The notes beneath the pieces are model-generated. The model was not told the origin of the DNA and searched no databases. It saw nothing but the letters and a program-made list of their open reading frames with translations. A program made the position numbers and the translations under genes. From Oscillatoria sp. FACHB-1407 (GTDB lineage Bacteria > Cyanobacteriota > Cyanobacteriia > Elainellales > Elainellaceae): a DNA stretch of 64,000 nt. The DNA is taken from NCBI RefSeq assembly GCF_014697545.1, contig NZ_JACJSA010000008.1:62001-126000 (forward strand). The letters are read 5' to 3'. Below, in pieces: positions 56,928 to 64,000 of the stretch (position 1 is its first letter; the number at the start of each line of letters is the position of its first letter).

Positions 56928-57752
56928 TCAATCCCCTGTGCTCACAATGCCTGACCACTGCACCTTCTTAAGGCGATCGCGTCGATAGGAGAAGAAGTAG
57001 TCGGCGTGCTGATAGGTGCAATAGGGGGCGATCGCAATCTGCTCTGGGGCAAGTCCCAATTGCTCTAGTTGTAAGGCGTTGACCCGTCGTACATCCAGAC
57101 GTGCACGTCCCGGTTCAGGGTCCCTTAACAGGGGGGAGTCCGGTAACTGGTTCAGGGCATCTAATACCCGATCTACATCGGCGTTAGTGTCAGCGACCAC
57201 CTCTTTCACGACGGTGGCTCCCACTTGAGCCGCAACGGTGGTAGAGACTTGGTAAACTTCTCCGGCGATCGCTGGACCCAATGCCACCCGCAGGTCTTCG
57301 AGTTGGCTGCCCTGTTGCTGCAATCGGGCGATCGCCTGGGGCACAATCTCCTGAGCCGTACCCCGCCATCCCGCATGAACGGCCGCCACCTGCCCTGTTT
57401 TAATATCAGCAATTAACGCAGGCACACAGTCTGCCGTACACACCCAAACCGCTTGTGCGCCTCGTTCGGTCAGCAACCCATCCGCAGGAGGCAACTCAAC
57501 GGTTTCTGTCTCTGGAACAGATTCTGTGGTCTGTTGCAATGCCGAATCAATTTCAGTGGGCGTGAGAACGGCATTTCCATGAACCTGACGGACACGATAG
57601 ACCTCAACCTGGGGTTGCACTGCCTCAATCAACTCTGCCGGGGGACGTGGGGAACATTGTTGCGTAAAAAATCCATGCGGAAAGGAATTTAACAAACTGC
57701 ACGTAAGATAAGGGAGGTCTTGCCAGGTCTGCCAGTGCCAGGTATGCATCAT
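56928..57752 (-). CDS. pgeF: Polyphenol oxidase/PgeF (YfiH) family protein
   Basis: A 274-residue member of the YfiH family (peptidoglycan editing factor; purine nucleoside phosphorylase and adenosine deaminase activities have been shown for relatives). Conserved residues are in VRQVHGNAVLTP, CTADCVPALIADIKTG and AAVHAGWRGTAQEIV, giving the Zn-binding His/Cys set. The C-terminus reads CTYQHADYFFSYRRD. The start is set at M52 of a longer frame because the first 51 residues are not family-like. It converges on ppx, leaving 27 bases. Confidence 0.9.
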   Translation of the reverse strand: MMHTWHWQTWQDLPYLTCSLLNSFPHGFFTQQCSPRPPAELIEAVQPQVEVYRVRQVHGNAVLTPTEIDSALQQTTESVPETETVELPPADGLLTERGAQAVWVCTADCVPALIADIKTGQVAAVHAGWRGTAQEIVPQAIARLQQQGSQLEDLRVALGPAIAGEVYQVSTTVAAQVGATVVKEVVADTNADVDRVLDALNQLPDSPLLRDPEPGRARLDVRRVNALQLEQLGLAPEQIAIAPYCTYQHADYFFSYRRDRLKKVQWSGIVSTGD

Positions 57753-57932
57753 TTGGGGGAAGTGAAGGAGCAATTTTGAAGAAGTAGTCAACACTAATAC
57801 TTCATTATCTTCTCTTAATTTTTGATTCACCCATCCGGTCAATTCAAGACAGAGCAAGAAAGAAGGGACTGAGTTAGGGCGTTTGGCGCAACACTCTCTG
57901 TGCAACAGTCGTTATTCAAACCTTAACCCCGT

Positions 57933-58811
57933 ATGCTAGTTCAAGTTGCGCTGACCCGATCGCCTTCCTTGAACTTAGACCATCTCACGACGCTGCTTGA
58001 CCAAATCATCATTCCCGCTATTCCAGATCTATCCTCGACTGCTTTTAAGATTCATTGGTTTGAAACCCTGACTTCAACGAACCAGACGCTCTGGGAACTC
58101 CTGGCTCAGGGTTCTGACCAGGGCACAGTAGCGATCGCCCTCCAACAACAAGGGGGGCGGGGACAATGGGGGCGACAATGGCAGTCCCCACAGGGTGGCT
58201 TGTACCTGTCCCTGGCATTAACCCCCAACCTGGCAGTCGAACAGGGAGCACAACTGACACTTTGTAGTGCCTGGGGCATCGCGACGGCATTGCGCCACTA
58301 TGGCATACCCGTGGAGTTAAAGTGGCTCAACGATCTGGTGGTGCAGGGACGTAAACTGGGCGGCATCTTGACCGAAACGCGCATCAGTCAGGGGGTGATT
58401 CGTCAAGCGATCGTCGGTGTTGGCATTAACTGGGCAAACCCAGTGCCAGCGGTGGGGATCAATCTACAAACGGTGATGGCAACTCAGCCCCAACCGACCA
58501 TTACATCCCTGGAGATGCTGGCAGCGATCGCCCTCAGAGGCATGATGGGTGCCTATTATCACTGGCAAAACCAGGGCATTGAGGCAATCTTGTCTGAATA
58601 TCACACTTTGTTGACGAGTGTAGGACTTCCGGTTAGGGTAGGGGACTGTTTGGGTATTGTAACCGGGGTGTCTGCTACCGGGGATTTGCGCGTGCGTCTG
58701 TCAGGAAATGGTGCATCGGCAACAGACATTCTGGTAAAACCGGGTGAGGTTTGCCTGGGATACGACTTGCCTGAACGGGAACCAGCAACCGACGTGGAAC
58801 GACTAAATTAG
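57933..58811 (+). CDS. birA: Biotin-[acetyl-CoA-carboxylase] ligase
   Basis: A 292-residue biotin ligase that attaches biotin to the acetyl-CoA carboxylase carrier AccB. Typical blocks are TSTNQTLWELLAQG, QQGGRGQWGRQWQSPQGGLY, VELKWLNDLVVQGRKLGGIL and AIVGVGINWANP. No N-terminal helix-turn-helix is present, so it is the ligase-only type. The partner pathway includes bioB and accD, both in this window, but they are far apart. It is divergent from pgeF. Confidence 0.95.
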   Translation: MLVQVALTRSPSLNLDHLTTLLDQIIIPAIPDLSSTAFKIHWFETLTSTNQTLWELLAQGSDQGTVAIALQQQGGRGQWGRQWQSPQGGLYLSLALTPNLAVEQGAQLTLCSAWGIATALRHYGIPVELKWLNDLVVQGRKLGGILTETRISQGVIRQAIVGVGINWANPVPAVGINLQTVMATQPQPTITSLEMLAAIALRGMMGAYYHWQNQGIEAILSEYHTLLTSVGLPVRVGDCLGIVTGVSATGDLRVRLSGNGASATDILVKPGEVCLGYDLPEREPATDVERLN

Positions 58812-59047
58812 CGGCGCGATCGCAATTCATCCCACTCCAAAAATTATTCCAAAAATCATCCAACTGGATTAGCAGTTAGTATGAAGTAACACGTTACAAT
58901 CCATCCCATAGTGGATGTAGTGCAGTACGCCTTTAATGATGTAATAGCTCAGATGTTTTACTACCATTAGGGTTTGTCCAGACCTTAGCTTATTTGAAAT
59001 TTTCTGCTTTCCATTAGATTTGTTTATCACTGAGTAAAGACACAGCT

Positions 59048-60400
59048 ATGACTCAAAAGCCTAACTCAATCCGCCCCCATGCTCAGGTTCTTAACCCTCG
59101 TCTCTTGGCTCAAGGGTTAGGTTGGCTAGGCGGACTTAGCCTCCTGAGTGGCGGTGTGGTGTTTGCCCAAACTTCTCCTACTGACTCGTTGGCTGTGCCC
59201 AGTGCTCAAGATTTGCTCATGCCTGCTGAGCCTGCCCCAGCACCTCCGGCAGCTGCACCTGTGACCCCTGCTCCCGCAGCACCAGAACCTGCCAGCATCG
59301 AACGCTCACCCGCGCCAGCCGCAGCTTCTCCTGCGCCTAAACCCTCCACGGATGCAACACCGATCGCCCTCCCCTCTGAGGTTATGGACGAGATTCAAAC
59401 CCTCACCCCTGAAAGCGATCGCGTTATTGACAACACTGACTACAATTTGGGCGCAACTCCTGGCTATGGTCAGCGACCTGCTGTGGTCTTGTCAGAACGG
59501 TCTACTGGGTGCCAAACCACCTTACAACAAGGGCAGAGCGTCCCAGCTAGCCTCTGCGCCCTCCCCAACAGTGTGGGTGGTAAACCGACGAGTGTTAGTT
59601 CTGTAAGTGTGGGTCCAGTTCGCCTGGGTTCCAATGGCATCGGCATCGGCAGAAACTACTACAACCTGACTCAACGTCCCATGGGCATGTTGGGTAATAA
59701 CAATACGCGGCTGATCTTCCCGTTGTCTTTGCCTGCATCAATTACCTCTGCCTTTGGCTGGCGGGTTCACCCCATCAGTGGCGCGATGCGTTTCCACTAC
59801 GGTACTGACTTGGGTGCTCCCATGGGGACTCCAGTGTTGGCGGCGTATTCAGGTCGTGTGGCGATCGCTGACTTTATGAATGGCTACGGCTTAACCGTCG
59901 TCATGCGTCACGCTAGCCCTGATGCACAAACCCTATACGCCCACCTGTCTGAGATCTTCGTGCAACCGGGCGAGGTGGTCGAGCAGGGTCAAGTGATTGG
60001 GCGAGTGGGCAGCACAGGTAACTCCACTGGTCCCCACCTGCACTTTGAATACCGCGAACGTACCCAAGAGGGTTGGGTTGCGCTGAACCCAGGTGGTCTG
60101 CTGGAACAAGCTCTAGCGACCTTTGGTGGATACTTCCAAGCCGCTCAAGCTCCGGCTGAAGAAACCCAGGTGTCGGTCTTCCATTTGGATGGCATTGACG
60201 GGCTACTCAAGGCGTTGAAGGAAGACCCAGAGTTGGTAGCTATGGTCAAAGCTCAGTCCTTTGAAGATTTTCCAGTGGTCTTTGATCCCAACATTACTGA
60301 TTTGATTCTCATTAGCCTGGGTGAATCGACTCCAATCGAGTTGAATGAGTTGAAGGGATGGAGCAAGCCGGAAGTAACCTCTGAGCAGGCTAAGCCGTAA
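59048..60400 (+). CDS. Secreted M23 family metallopeptidase
   Basis: A 450-residue peptidoglycan endopeptidase of the LytM/NlpD type. A hydrophobic signal (LAQGLGWLGGLSLLSGGVVF) leads to AQTSPTD, and a Pro/Ala-rich linker fills about 55-115. The catalytic domain (about 230-345) reads FGWRVHPISGAMRFHYGTDLG, then GLTVVMRHASPDAQTLYAHLS and HLHFEYRER, which contain the usual Zn ligands (HxxxxxD and HxH). The C-terminal 100 residues are hydrophilic. It probably trims septal or envelope peptidoglycan. Confidence 0.92.
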   Translation: MTQKPNSIRPHAQVLNPRLLAQGLGWLGGLSLLSGGVVFAQTSPTDSLAVPSAQDLLMPAEPAPAPPAAAPVTPAPAAPEPASIERSPAPAAASPAPKPSTDATPIALPSEVMDEIQTLTPESDRVIDNTDYNLGATPGYGQRPAVVLSERSTGCQTTLQQGQSVPASLCALPNSVGGKPTSVSSVSVGPVRLGSNGIGIGRNYYNLTQRPMGMLGNNNTRLIFPLSLPASITSAFGWRVHPISGAMRFHYGTDLGAPMGTPVLAAYSGRVAIADFMNGYGLTVVMRHASPDAQTLYAHLSEIFVQPGEVVEQGQVIGRVGSTGNSTGPHLHFEYRERTQEGWVALNPGGLLEQALATFGGYFQAAQAPAEETQVSVFHLDGIDGLLKALKEDPELVAMVKAQSFEDFPVVFDPNITDLILISLGESTPIELNELKGWSKPEVTSEQAKP

Positions 60401-60547
60401 ATCAGGATAAAGGATGAAGGATAACGGGTAAAAGCTACAGAACGCTACATCAGCTAGTTGTAGTTGCGGGCTAAAGATCCGATCTGCTCTCATCGTTTAT
60501 CCTTCATCGTTTAGCCTTTATCCTTCAGCTTTTATCCCTCTTCTCTC
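60401..60547. repeat. ATCCTT/AAAGGAT heptads before the alkyltransferase-like gene
   Basis: AGGATAAAGGATGAAGGAT at 60403 and then TCGTTTA, TCCTTCA, TCGTTTA, GCCTTTA, TCCTTCA, GCTTTTA heptads run to the next start codon. The family is shared with 8.8-8.9, 40.18 and 50.6 kb. Confidence 0.8.
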
Positions 60548-60874
60548 ATGTCTACCTACGACCAGATCTACGCGATCGTGCGTCAGATTCCCTATGGCAA
60601 GGTTTCAACCTATGGGCAGGTCGCAGCACTGGCAAATCTGGCAGGTCAGGCGCGACTCGTGGGCTATGCTCTGTATCAAATTGCTCCGGGATCTGATATT
60701 CCCTGGCATCGCGTCATCAATGCCAAAGGAGAAGTCTCGGAATCTCCCTGGCGTAATGGCAGTGATTACTTACAGCGATCGCTCCTGGAAGCCGAGGGCA
60801 TCCACTTCAATGAAGCCGGAAAGGTGAGTCTGAGCGAATATCTGTGGCGACCACCGTTGCCCCAGGAAGAGTAG
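60548..60874 (+). CDS. Alkyltransferase-like protein (MGMT fold, active Cys replaced)
   Basis: A 108-residue protein with the MGMT fold: VRQIPYGKVSTYGQVA opens it and RLVGYALYQIAPGSDIPWHRVINA follows. In O6-alkylguanine transferases the active site is PCHR; here it is PWHRV, the W that marks alkyltransferase-like (ATL) proteins, which bind alkylated guanine without repairing it and hand it to nucleotide excision repair. The length and start match ATLs. No ada or uvr gene is beside it. The leader is a CT-rich heptad array. Confidence 0.9.
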   Translation: MSTYDQIYAIVRQIPYGKVSTYGQVAALANLAGQARLVGYALYQIAPGSDIPWHRVINAKGEVSESPWRNGSDYLQRSLLEAEGIHFNEAGKVSLSEYLWRPPLPQEE

Positions 60875-60876
60875 AT

Positions 60877-60921
60877 GGGTCAATGGTCAATGGTCAATGG
60901 TCAATGGTCAATGGTCAGTGG
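60877..60921. repeat. GGTCAAT heptad array
   Basis: Five GGTCAAT heptads and a GGTCAGT follow the alkyltransferase-like stop codon. Confidence 0.9.
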
Positions 60922-61003
60922 CTTCGCCGTGAGTGCCAACGGCTCAATTGAAACTTCGTTGAACGGTCGTTGGTCATTAGGTTCTCTCGGATGACCAATA
61001 ACG

Positions 61004-61243
61004 ACTGACTACTGACTATTAACTACTGACTATTGACTATTGACTCCTGACTATTGACTACTGACTACTGACTATTAACTACTGACTATTGACTATTGAC
61101 TCCTGACTATTGACTACTGACTACTGACTATTAACTACTGACTATTGACTATTGACTCCTGACTATTGACTACTGACTACTGACTATTAACTACTGACTA
61201 TTGACTATTGACTCCTGACTATTGACTACTGACTACTAACGAT
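61004..61243. repeat. TGACT-type heptad array with 56-bp higher-order period
   Basis: Eight ACTGACT, ATTGACT, ATTAACT and CCTGACT heptads form a 56-bp unit repeated about four times. The marker ATTAACT occurs at 61018, 61074, 61130 and 61186, exactly 56 bp apart. The array contains the obg stop codon (61226-61228, on the minus strand) and the last four codons (VSSQ). Confidence 0.92.
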
Positions 61244-62281
61244 TGACAAATTCCCCTCCCCCAACTCGACGATCGCCTCACTTTCTGCTTCCTCCAGCGA
61301 TTGCCACACCTTTTGCAACAGTGGGTCTAAGCCAATTCGGGCAACGGCGGAGATGGTGAAGATGGAGGTTTGAGTTAGGGCTTCAAGTTCCTGGGCGATC
61401 GCCTCAACTCGTTCAGGGTCAGAGGTCGCCGCATCGATTTTATTGAGCGCAACAATTTGGGGACGGTCTTCTAAGCCCCGTCCATACGCCTCCAATTCTG
61501 ATTGAATCGTGTGATAAGCGGCGATCGGGTCTTCTTGCGTCACATCGATCAGGTGCAGCAAAACTCTTGTGCGTTCAATATGTCGTAAGAAGTCGTGTCC
61601 CAAGCCTGTTCCCTGGTGTGCCCCTTCAATCAACCCCGGAATGTCAGCAAAGACGGTGCCATCTCCAGTGGGTTTACGAACCACCCCCAGGTTAGGCACG
61701 AGGGTTGTAAAGGGATAGTCGGCAATCTTGGGACGAGCCGCAGACAGGGCTGAGATCAGGGTTGATTTACCAGCGTTGGGCAGACCAATGATTCCCACTT
61801 CTGCCAGCAGCTTCAACTCCAGACGAACCAACTTTTCCTCACCGGGCAATCCGGGTAGGGCACGTTCGGGCGCACGATTGCGGTTGCTGAGGAAGTGCTT
61901 GTTACCCAATCCCCCTTTGCCACCTTGAGCAATTAACAGCGTTTGATTAGGGGCGACCAGATCTCCCAACACTTCGTCTGTCTCAGCATCGTAAACCATC
62001 GTGCCACAGGGAACCTCAATGATCAGGTCGTCCCCAGAAGCACCCGTCATGTTTTTTGGGCCCCCCCGTTGCCCATCTTTAGCCTTAAATTTGTGGGCAT
62101 AGCGGAAGTCCAGCAGGGTTTGCAAGTTTTCGACGGCTTTGAGAATGACAGACCCTCCGTGACCTCCGTTACCCCCCGACGGACCTCCCGCAGGCACATA
62201 CTTCTCTCGGTGAAAGGCTACCAGCCCGTCTCCCCCATCACCTGCTTTGACGTCAATTTCTGCCTGATCGATAAATTGCAT
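61226..62281 (-). CDS. obg: GTPase Obg/CgtA
   Basis: A 351-residue essential GTPase of ribosome biogenesis. The N-terminal Obg fold has glycine-rich helices (about 1-155, for example [20 protein letters not shown] and GGKGGLGN). The G1 motif [12 protein letters not shown], switch G2/G3 [18 protein letters not shown], and NKID of G4 are clear. The start is ATG 62281, the first ATG (an earlier in-frame codon is TTG). The final residues VSSQ and the stop codon come from the heptad array. Confidence 0.96.
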   Translation of the reverse strand: MQFIDQAEIDVKAGDGGDGLVAFHREKYVPAGGPSGGNGGHGGSVILKAVENLQTLLDFRYAHKFKAKDGQRGGPKNMTGASGDDLIIEVPCGTMVYDAETDEVLGDLVAPNQTLLIAQGGKGGLGNKHFLSNRNRAPERALPGLPGEEKLVRLELKLLAEVGIIGLPNAGKSTLISALSAARPKIADYPFTTLVPNLGVVRKPTGDGTVFADIPGLIEGAHQGTGLGHDFLRHIERTRVLLHLIDVTQEDPIAAYHTIQSELEAYGRGLEDRPQIVALNKIDAATSDPERVEAIAQELEALTQTSIFTISAVARIGLDPLLQKVWQSLEEAESEAIVELGEGNLSIVSSQ

Positions 62282-62359
62282 GGAACCCAAACATTACGCT
62301 TCTTTCTTGATGGTAGGCGATTTTAGGGTAGGTCGGTTGCTTCAGGGGCGATCGCCACT

Positions 62360-62608
62360 TTATAGATGCAACCGTATTTGATTAAGCAGACCAATCTGTT
62401 CTGCTTTGGTGTTCACTGAGAACCTTTCCCAGTCCTCACCCGTTCTCACATCTGCAAACAGTTGATTTTGGTCTTCGTGGAAGTGTAGAAATGCTTGGGA
62501 CTTCCGATAAAAGACTCCACGCTTCTTCTCTTTCAAGCTCTGAAGTTGACGGATCTCGACCAGCAATTCCTCCAGTTTGTCGAGTGCATCCTCCCCAGCA
62601 TGTTTCAT
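62360..62608 (-). CDS. Small charged protein paired with Uma2
   Basis: An 82-residue hydrophilic protein that begins MKHAGEDALDKLEELLVEIR, with a charged helix, then AFLHFHEDQNQLFADVR. It is encoded 19 bases after the stop of the Uma2 gene on the same strand, so the two are probably co-transcribed. I recognise no family; toxin-antitoxin or partner roles are guesses. Confidence 0.55.
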   Translation of the reverse strand: MKHAGEDALDKLEELLVEIRQLQSLKEKKRGVFYRKSQAFLHFHEDQNQLFADVRTGEDWERFSVNTKAEQIGLLNQIRLHL

Positions 62609-62627
62609 GGCTAGCCCTTTCCTTTAC

Positions 62628-63464
62628 TTACACTTGCTCTGGGTCAATCCCCAATTCTCGTAGTCGAGCCGCTAATCGTTCTGCACGTTGGCGTTCCTGT
62701 TCGACTTGCTCTTCTGGCGTTAGAACCCAGATTCCTGAGCGATCGCACCAGCGCAACCAAACCCGTTCAATGTCTTGATAAGCTCCCTGCCAAAGACCTA
62801 ATCCCAACTCCAGTTCTGGAATCCAGATTTGCGGAGAATCAGCACTCAGTGGTTGCTGTTCATAGCGTCCGCCCACGAGCTTAAAGAACCACAGCTTGTT
62901 GGTATAACGACTGAAGACCACATAGTAAGGCACTCGCAAGATCGTTTCGTAAACCGTCCACTTGCTGGGTGGCGTCTCGCGTTCGGGTTGACCGTTCTCT
63001 GGAGGCAAGCTTGGAGCGTCAAGAACGACTTCGGGTAACCCACTCTCTGCCTGGGAAATCTTTGCGTAGGGACCTAAATCTTCTGCTTGCGTGCCTGGAG
63101 AAAGCAACTCCACCACCACAAAGGGATGGATGCCTTCCTGCCAGATCACATAGCTGGAACGCAAATCAACCCCATCGTAGAGACGCGGCACACCAACCAC
63201 TAGGAACCAGTCGGGGCGTTTTTGCCATAGGGGATGGCGCACATCATAGTAAAGGTTGAGATCAGTCCCCGTAAAAATCTCGTCACGGGCATAGGTGCTG
63301 AGGCGCAGTGTGGCACTCAACAGTTGCGGTTGGAGATCGTGAAATTCGTCAGGCAAGCCGGGTTCGTTAGGATCTTCGCTGGGCAGATCATACATCGTCG
63401 GCAGTGTCTCTCTGGGAGAACGCGGCGGGTCAACCTGTTCTAGTGAAGGGCGTGAGAGGGTCAT
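62628..63464 (-). CDS. Uma2 family (DUF820) protein
   Basis: The second Uma2 protein in this window, 278 residues, start ATG at 63464. Blocks LPDEFHDLQPQLLSATLRLS, DWFLVVGVPRLYDG and PFVVVELLSPGTQAEDLG show the family's acidic catalytic pattern. The C-terminal coiled coil (QERQRAERLAARLRELGI) ends DPEQV, as in the 0.3 kb copy. It precedes the small gene 62360-62608 by 19 bases. Confidence 0.88.
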   Translation of the reverse strand: MTLSRPSLEQVDPPRSPRETLPTMYDLPSEDPNEPGLPDEFHDLQPQLLSATLRLSTYARDEIFTGTDLNLYYDVRHPLWQKRPDWFLVVGVPRLYDGVDLRSSYVIWQEGIHPFVVVELLSPGTQAEDLGPYAKISQAESGLPEVVLDAPSLPPENGQPERETPPSKWTVYETILRVPYYVVFSRYTNKLWFFKLVGGRYEQQPLSADSPQIWIPELELGLGLWQGAYQDIERVWLRWCDRSGIWVLTPEEQVEQERQRAERLAARLRELGIDPEQV

Positions 63465-63610
63465 GAGCAACCGGGGCGATCGACTGTCTCAAGTATAGAT
63501 CTCCGACTTCTTTAATCTCCTCGGCTGCTTGAAGCAGACAGGGAGTTGGTATCTGGGTTTTGGAAGCGATCGCCCCCTACACTCGTAGTCAACTAAACCA
63601 CCAACAGGAC

Positions 63611-63630
63611 AGACGCGATTAATCGCGTCT
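63611..63630. repeat. Palindrome copy 12 (AGACGCGATTAATCGCGTCT)
   Basis: A perfect 20-bp copy between the Uma2 gene and the TIR gene, both on the minus strand, so it is 35 bases past the TIR stop. Confidence 0.9.
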
Positions 63631-63664
63631 CTCTGGTTAAACCTCGTGGATCAGAAATAGACTC

Positions 63665-64000
63665 TTACTCTGCCAGTTTGCGTTCAACGGCTGTGAAGAG
63701 TTCATCAAAGCCTGACTCTGCGTGCATGTCTGGCGTGAGGGTATTCATGTCTTTGAGGATGTCGATCAGTCCGGCGATCGTTCCTCGAATCTCGGTGTAC
63801 AAATCAATGTCATCGCGGAAGCCTTGAAGATTGGCGGCACTGACCGTTTTCATGGCTTCATTCAGTTTATGAATTTCGTCTTCCCAGTACTGAATATATT
63901 GGATGCGCTGGATGGGTTTGTAGATGTTGGCATCAGCGAGGATGATTGGGAAAATGCGATCGTAAAATGCACCATTTTTGGCAATTTGCACCAGTTCATA
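63665..64000 (-). CDS. TIR domain protein, C-terminal part (truncated by the window)
   Basis: A frame of 111 codons that is open at the window edge, reading YELVQIAKNGAFYDRIFPII, then ANIYKPIQRIQYIQYWEDEI and a helical tail with AESGFDELFTAVERKLAE. The first block is the C-terminal half of a TIR domain of the type seen in cyanobacterial signalling and defence proteins, where TIRs act as NAD hydrolases. The catalytic Glu and the start lie outside. No defence genes are visible in this window, so a role is not assigned. Confidence 0.7.
   Translation of the reverse strand, partial: YELVQIAKNGAFYDRIFPIILADANIYKPIQRIQYIQYWEDEIHKLNEAMKTVSAANLQGFRDDIDLYTEIRGTIAGLIDILKDMNTLTPDMHAESGFDELFTAVERKLAE

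Noticed and set aside
61004-61243. Possible CRISPR array
   Set aside because: There are no unique spacers: the 56-bp unit is made entirely of heptads and repeats identically. No cas gene is nearby.

Overview
The window is chromosomal DNA of a cyanobacterium, probably a filamentous Leptolyngbya/Oculatella-like lineage (lineage is inference). The evidence is the dense HIP1 octamer GCGATCGC, thylakoid and photosynthesis genes (thf1/psb29, petL), a FutABC-type iron transporter, a GH57 enzyme, a plastoquinone-type UbiA prenyltransferase, Uma2 proteins, and many intergenic heptanucleotide arrays of the cyanobacterial STRR type. No rRNA, tRNA, CRISPR array or intact transposase was recognised.

Layout. 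0-8 kb: the 3' end of bioB, an Uma2 protein, 1-Cys peroxiredoxin, an EamA exporter, yidD, an FHA protein, a copper P-type ATPase and a small membrane protein. 8-16 kb: hisA, a divergent alpha-oxoamine synthase beside a Rieske oxygenase, an MFS transporter, accD, thf1 and a STAS protein. 16-24 kb: a TonB-like proline-rich protein and a split ferric-iron ABC transporter (futA, then a pentapeptide lipoprotein, then futB opposite futC), followed by a GH57 enzyme. 24-34 kb: a 1254-residue NTPase/ASH-repeat membrane protein, a GT39-like glycosyltransferase, a B12-radical SAM protein, a 31-residue petL and aroB. 34-37.3 kb: an AT-rich, HIP1-free cassette of unrecognised small proteins, including one broken secreted-protein gene. 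38-52 kb: an FdhF/YdeP-type molybdoenzyme, then six same-strand carbon genes: phosphoketolase, phosphoglucomutase, glycogen phosphorylase, a histidine phosphatase, acetate kinase and an EF-hand transaldolase. 52-64 kb: an AP2-domain protein, ubiA, a ParA ATPase, a MITE, ppx, pgeF, birA, an M23 peptidase, an alkyltransferase-like protein, obg, a second Uma2 protein and a truncated TIR protein at the edge.

How the genes work together. Glycogen phosphorylase gives glucose-1-phosphate and phosphoglucomutase gives glucose-6-phosphate. Phosphoketolase cleaves sugar phosphates to acetyl-phosphate, acetate kinase turns that into acetate and ATP, and transaldolase rebalances the sugars. The block therefore reads as a glycogen-to-acetate route. 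bioB, birA and accD share the biotin/acetyl-CoA carboxylase theme but are not adjacent. futA, futB and futC form one iron importer.

The most unusual property is how far repeats penetrate the genes. Heptad arrays sit inside the molybdoenzyme reading frame, supply the stop codon of obg, form the tail of parA and replace Shine-Dalgarno leaders. A 20-bp palindrome with core GCGATTAATCGC occurs twelve times in intergenic DNA, once as part of a perfect 44-bp palindrome. The best candidates for undescribed biology are the NTPase/ASH membrane protein, the oxoamine synthase/Rieske pair and the 34-37 kb cassette.
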